64,000 nt of DNA from the NCBI GenBank assembly GCA_015345905.1, contig JADDTR010000010.1, positions 248,001-312,000 of the forward strand, read 5' to 3'. Position 1 is the first letter of the stretch. Each line of letters opens with the position of its first letter. A model generated the notes under the pieces. The model ran no database searches. It was not told where the DNA came from and saw only the letters and a list, made by a program, of their open reading frames with translations. The stretch is from Aotearoamyces nothofagi. Its lineage: Eukaryota; Ascomycota; Leotiomycetes; Leotiales; Tympanidaceae. This document shows, piece by piece, positions 59,507-64,000 of the stretch. The position numbers and the translations under genes are program-made.

Positions 59507-60114
59507 ACGAATGCCATCACTGGCTCAAAAATCTTGCTTGCGAGACTTGGGAGTCGATACCGGATCTATTTTGCTTTTTAAAGTACCTTTTGCATTTACG
59601 AATCAACCTTATGATGCGACGTTGAGATGATTTGGGATGGGTAGGAACGGAGAAGGGGCCGATGGTTATGGGCGAAGTCTACTTCAATTATACGGTGTTC
59701 GGAGTACTTGTTTCTCATATTTTCATCCAGTTTGCCTGTATACGGCGAATGAAGACGGGACCGGCGCATAATTCAGGGCATTATATGATAAAGGGCTTTA
59801 GCATCTGAGATAGCTTCAATAAATGAACACATAGTTCAGCTAAAAGATTCTTAGTTTGTAGACAGTATGGCATCCATCCTCACCTCTAGGAATCTCCATT
59901 GAGATAGCAGAGCATGAAATGGCGTGGTCGAGGACGGCCCTTTAAATTCTTAATGTACAGTGAAACCCATGTATAACGCCATCAATGCTCCATAGCTCTG
60001 AACCGCAATGTAACAGCAATTGTGCTTCCTACTCCACGCCCAAATGCTTTCCTCCGGTGTTGCACTTGTATATTTCTGATTGCTTTAGATCTTACAGGCA
60101 TCCATCGCAGGAGC
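59507..60114. other. convergent intergenic, CDC24 / MRP10
   Basis: About 600 bp of 3' flanking DNA of two converging genes; nothing else recognised. Confidence 0.5.
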
Positions 60115-60546
60115 TCACTTCCGTTTTCGTGGTCCGACAATCTGCGGATACATCCTCGAGAGATGATGATTGATAGTATTCTTCTTGGCTGCTTTCGGTC
60201 GCTGTTTCGAACAATGACAAATTAGCTGTAGCCCCCTAATTCTAGGCATTCTGATCCCACTGATGGCGAGAATACTTACCGGCGTGTCCATACAAGCTCG
60301 CAATGATGATTCCAGCGCTGCGCAACCTGCAACATCATATCCAGAGGACGCCCAGCATGCTAGAAATTGGGATGTTAGCGTTCGCAGAGGAAAGGAACGG
60401 TATCTGCGTAGCTACGTACTGAGAACAGAGGTCATGATAGTCAGGCATGGATTGGCGTCTACTTGATTTGGTCTCCTAACTCGGAGTTTGGGAAGAGGAG
60501 GAAGGCGGATGGCTGAGACCTTGGTTGAAGCACCTTTTGGTGGCAT
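60115..60546 (-). CDS. MRP10: mitochondrial small ribosomal subunit protein Mrp10 (mS37)
   Basis: Three exons (60546-60420, 60359-60280, 60201-60115) give 97 residues. Mrp10 (mS37, CHCHD1 in human) is a twin Cx9C protein of the mitochondrial small ribosomal subunit, imported through the Mia40 route. Start MPPKGASTKVSAIRLPPLP, then RVRRPNQ, the first cysteine pair CLTIMTSVLTC and the second CAALESSLRAC, both with exact nine-residue spacing, and the conserved tail NTINHHLSRMYP ending in GPRKRK. Introns have canonical ends and interrupt within and after the CHCH fold. Length is normal. Confidence 0.92.
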
Positions 60547-60942
60547 TGTGATCCGTATGGGGTGGCTAATTGACTGGGTGCGGGCTGATCCGGGGGACCT
60601 TTGACGAGATGGCGTATACAGAATCAATATATCTTGGGGTTGTACCTTAAAACCTTTCGATTCATTCCTAAGGCTGATAATTCCAACGGCTAAAGGCTAA
60701 TCGAAGGTGGCTTAGTGGGTCGGGCACGGCCGCCTCATATTCCGATGTAAACACAACAAACGATCGTGTGCCTCTCTATCTGACTGTATATTCATAGGGA
60801 CATCCTTACATACCACTTGCCCGAATACGCACCTGTATCGAAAGAGACTTCATGCACTTGTTAATTCCTGTATGAAATCTTTTTAATTTCCATATATAGG
60901 CAGCAAGTATATATACTGCTCAGGTAGTGAACCGGCAACACT
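60547..60942. promoter_or_regulatory. divergent promoter, MRP10 / next gene
   Basis: About 400 bp between two divergent genes. No specific element recognised. Confidence 0.5.
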
Positions 60943-63407
60943 ATGGTGAGAGCTACTCATGAGACGGAAAGCGTCCCGGGCTCAAATGACTGGTAATGAT
61001 TCCGATGCCTGCTATTTCAATTTTTGCTGATAATCATATAGGATTACTACCAAAGATCTCTTCGCGCCGCAACGTACGCGTCGCATCGTTCGGGGATGGG
61101 ATCGAGCTCCAGTTTCTGCCCATGCGCCACGGTTGCAAGGCAGAATAGTATGGAAAAAGCTAGGATCAAAAGCAGCTGGTGCTCAAGACGGTCACGATGA
61201 GGCGCAAGTGGAACTACAAAAAGAAGGGACTGGCGCCAGGAAGAAGTCAAGAACGATTGGCGCAAAGGAGAACATTGCAGATGCAGCCTGGGGTGACAAA
61301 GCCTCGGAGAAAGATAATAGGACTTCTGATATTGTGCATAATCTTAGAGGTAAGATCATCTGGACCTCTGCGAGCATAGTTCCCATACTAAAACTTGCTT
61401 GCATCATCAGAACCGACCAATACTTCCCCTGTCGCCGCAGTCCGCGATCTGCCAATAGAGGTCAAAAGCTTAAAAGATGCGACCCATGGCATACCAGTTC
61501 CAGGCCTCTCAGATTCAAATTCAGATTCCCTTCAATTCGTTCCTAGGAAACGTACCAACACCAATCACGTTATTACGCCAAGGAAACAAATGCGACAAGC
61601 CACACTAAACCAGCATGTGCAGCGACTATCGATTTTACAATCTCCCAAGGATTCTACAATCAGGTCTTCAAGACCGAGGAAATCATTGCGGAAAAGCATC
61701 CGAAGGGCCTCAATTTCAAATAATATGGAGCAAGATGTTGTGGGGCCACAAGCTGACATCTCGCTGAACATTAAGAACGTCAAGGACCCGTTGCTATCCC
61801 CAAACGAAGGTACGAAAAGCAATATTAAAACCCCAACTAGAAAGAGAAGCCTGCGGCGGAGTACAAGATCGATAAGGGCCAGTACATTGACTTCTAATGA
61901 AGGAGTTGATCCGGCAATACTGGCACAGTCTGCTTTACAGTCTCCTATACATACAACCCCGGAAACACCCAGTACGGAAACTGTTTCCTCTAAATCTGTT
62001 ACTGCGGGCAATGTAGTAACAGAGGCATCAACAAAATTAGAAAGTTCTCAAGGAGAAACAGAAGGGCCCGTCACCAAATCAGAAGATCCATCTCCTGAGG
62101 AAGCTCACAAACTTCACGAAGATGAATGCACACAAAAGCCAGAAGTCTCCGACGAGATTTCTAGGCTTCCCGATTGCGATATTGTACCGCACGTGGATCA
62201 AAATACCAGCGTGGAGGATCTAGAAACTGTTTCAACCGAAGATATGCCGTCTCAGCAGCTTGCAACCTTGGCTACTACTGAGGAAGATTTACCCGCGGTT
62301 CACGCTGCAGAATCAAATGCCCAAATACCAACTATCACAGTAGACACCACTCCCAAAGCAAGTTTCCAAATTCCATCAACCGATAACGAGGCCGCAGTCT
62401 CACCTACGGTCGAAATTCAAATTCCCAGGATAGAGGTTGTTGAAGCGACAGCACCAGACAAACCGAAGGGGCAGGAAAAACAAATTATGCCTCCAGTTGA
62501 GGCTGGAGACATAATTGAGACTGCAGATGCAGATCCCACAACCAACGAGCTAGTCGAGGCCATCTCGTCTAATGCCGTCACATCGGCCAATTATGACCAT
62601 GACGATACAGACATGCTTCGCAATTTTTTGACGCGTGTCAAAGCAAGCAAAGCTGCAAAGAAGGCATCTCCGAGGAGGAAGCATTCTTTGCCACATTCTC
62701 CTCTTCGTATCCCACTTGGAGACGTTGACAATAACCTCTCCCCCTCACCATTGCAGCCAAAGTCCGAATTGAGCCTGGGCCAATCTTCTCCAACCAGACA
62801 GCACAAGAGAGGGAAGCATGTTCCAGTCGTTGAAGATGATAATGCAGAACCTCGGAGCTGCAGAAGGAGTGGGCGAACTAGGATACCTATGAAAGCACCG
62901 CCAGGAGCACCAAGCTTCATCCCAGTACGTCGGCTAGGGCAGGACCCCGAGACTACTGTGACTCTCAAACGTAGTGAAGAGAAAGAACTTGCTGCCCTAA
63001 CTCGGGTTAATACACGTAAGAATAAAGCGGGGGCGCTGAGTGCTCCTGAGGTATTAGCAAAGAAGGCGGATGAGAAGGGGAATCCGAAGATGAGGCAAAG
63101 ACACCTAAAGGAAGTTTTTGATGAGAGAGTCGAGACGGCAAAGGAGAGCAATGAGAAAACGGGGAATGGAAAGGAGAGTGGAAAGGGGAAGAACGTGGCA
63201 TGGGCTGAGGAGCTAGCCCAGTATCAGGAGATAGCAAGGGGTAAGCTAACGGTGAAGAAAGACGACAGTGTCAAGGAGCAGATCGTGACAGCGGCATATG
63301 AGAAGAAACAAGGTGCTGTGAGGGTGGGTGTTCGGAGTAAGATGGCGCTTGGCATGGCAGTCAACGGCACGCCTGCTCCTAAACGGAGAATGCGGGGTCG
63401 AGTATGA
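60943..63407 (+). CDS. uncharacterised basic, largely disordered fungal protein
   Basis: Three exons (60943-60992, 61042-61349, 61411-63407) give 784 residues. Family not recognised. The N-terminus (WITTKDLFAPQRTRRIVRGW) looks conserved. A basic block, KQMRQATLNQHVQRLSIL then SRPRKSLRKSIRRASI and KRSLRRSTRSIRAS (about 170-270), is followed by a Glu/Thr/Pro-rich acidic middle. The C-terminal 200 residues are again basic: KAAKKASPRRKHSLPHSPLR, GRTRIPMKAPPGAPSFIP, ELAALTRVNTRKNKAG, KNVAWAEELAQYQEIARGKL. Many SP/TP sites (for example SPSPLQPKS) suggest cell-cycle phosphorylation, and the basic patches suggest a nuclear chromatin or kinetochore-linked role; both are inference. Introns are canonical and all exons are in frame. 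Confidence 0.75.
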
Positions 63408-63475
63408 GTCTATCATGAGTCTGGCATGAGTATGGCACGAGTATGGCACGAGTACAGGTGTGAGCATGAGCATGA
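63405..63475. repeat. degenerate tandem repeat, ATGAGT(C/A)TGGCACG-like
   Basis: Units of about 10-12 nt built on GAGTATGGCAC recur four to five times, starting in the stop codon of the upstream gene and fading into GAGCATGAGCATGAGG. A minisatellite-like repeat. Confidence 0.65.
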
Positions 63476-64000
63476 GGCGTCTGGGAATAGCGTGTACGAT
63501 CTTCTTCGATACCTAAGGCACTTTGCATAGAACATAGCACCAGTTTGAAATAATGACCATGAAATCTTCCTCTTTCTCTCCTCCTCTTCACAGATCGGCC
63601 TCCCCGTCTCCGGACGTATCTTGTGCAAAAACGTGACGCGTCAACTCGGAGGGACGTGTGCCAGAGAGCCCCCTTCCGTCTCCTCTGCCTCCCCTGACGG
63701 GCACGATGGGCCCTGTAAAGTCCTCGAGGGCGCGGGCGGGGGAGTGGGGTCTTTGAGATCCTTCTTGTCTCGAGCGACTCTTTGGGTTTGGGGGTTGGGA
63801 TCTGTCTGGCTGTCTGTCTGTCCGTCTGTCCGTCCGTCCGTCTGGTATCCTATCTCATTCATCTAACTAAGAGGATGCTGTCTCCACCTACCTGTCCGTC
63901 TCCAAGCACAAATCACAACAAATCTGCATAGCCTGCTGGGCTGGATTTTGTTTTTTTTTTTTTGATTTCTGGATCTAATTTATTTGCTGTCTGGACTTGT
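63408..64000. other. gene-free right end of window
   Basis: Begins with a degenerate ATGAGTCTGGC / ATGAGTATGGCACG tandem repeat (about 63405-63475), then G/C-rich non-coding DNA, a tetranucleotide repeat and a T tract (about 63948-63963). Short frames on both strands have no family features. Confidence 0.5.
63801..63845. repeat. tetranucleotide microsatellite (TCTG/TCCG)
   Basis: A run of TCTG units followed by TCCG units, about ten in all, with the interchange C/T at one position. Simple sequence repeat in non-coding DNA. Confidence 0.85.

Overview
The window comes from a nuclear chromosome of a filamentous ascomycete (Pezizomycotina). Genes are dense and on both strands. Introns are short (mostly 45-70 nt) with GTANGT donors, CTAAC/CTGAC branch points and YAG acceptors. 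The gene set is typical of such fungi: Zn2Cys6 regulator, betaine-lipid synthase Bta1, Npr2, Sas3, Cdc24, a cell-wall-sensor-like protein. No coding transposon, virus-like element, rRNA, tRNA or CRISPR was recognised. Exon models were assembled by hand from splice signals and family knowledge; for every multi-exon model the exon lengths sum to a whole number of codons.

Layout. 1-6.3 kb: a tiny I78 protease inhibitor, a Mid2/Wsc-like surface protein and the mitochondrial AAA chaperone BCS1. 6.8-19.0 kb: an unusual block with a Zn2Cys6 transcription factor, an enolase paralog, a 114-aa protein copying part of the fluoride exporter's cytosolic N-terminus, an inorganic pyrophosphatase, an alpha-arrestin and a two-domain fluoride exporter (FEX/CrcB). 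20.1-26.5 kb: RPS20, an Efm2/Rrg1-like methyltransferase, NPR2 and a type I membrane protein. 27.8-37.3 kb: BTA1 and the proteasome activator BLM10. 38.3-47.2 kb: an uncharacterised protein, GPI18 and a YTH-domain m6A reader. 47.9-63.4 kb: complex I NDUFA1, histone acetyltransferase SAS3, an F-box/WD40 protein, CDC24, mitoribosomal MRP10 and an uncharacterised basic protein.

Main result. Enolase and inorganic pyrophosphatase are the two classic fluoride-inhibited enzymes, and FEX removes fluoride from the cell. Their grouping in about 8.5 kb, with a regulator divergent to the enolase and an arrestin inside, looks like a eukaryotic fluoride-resistance gene cluster. It parallels the bacterial association of crcB, eno and ppa under fluoride riboswitches. 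The enolase carries an altered catalytic loop (SGASKG in place of SGASTG), and the 114-aa protein shares about 43 ungapped residues with the exporter's N-terminus. The palindrome TCCGGA recurs in the intergenic DNA of the block. I am not aware of a described fungal cluster of this kind, but could not search for one.

Other points of note: a 4-nt microexon required for the reading frame in NDUFA1; a 356-nt intron in the YTH gene whose retention would remove the m6A-binding domain; and an 86-codon open extension in frame after the BTA1 stop codon.
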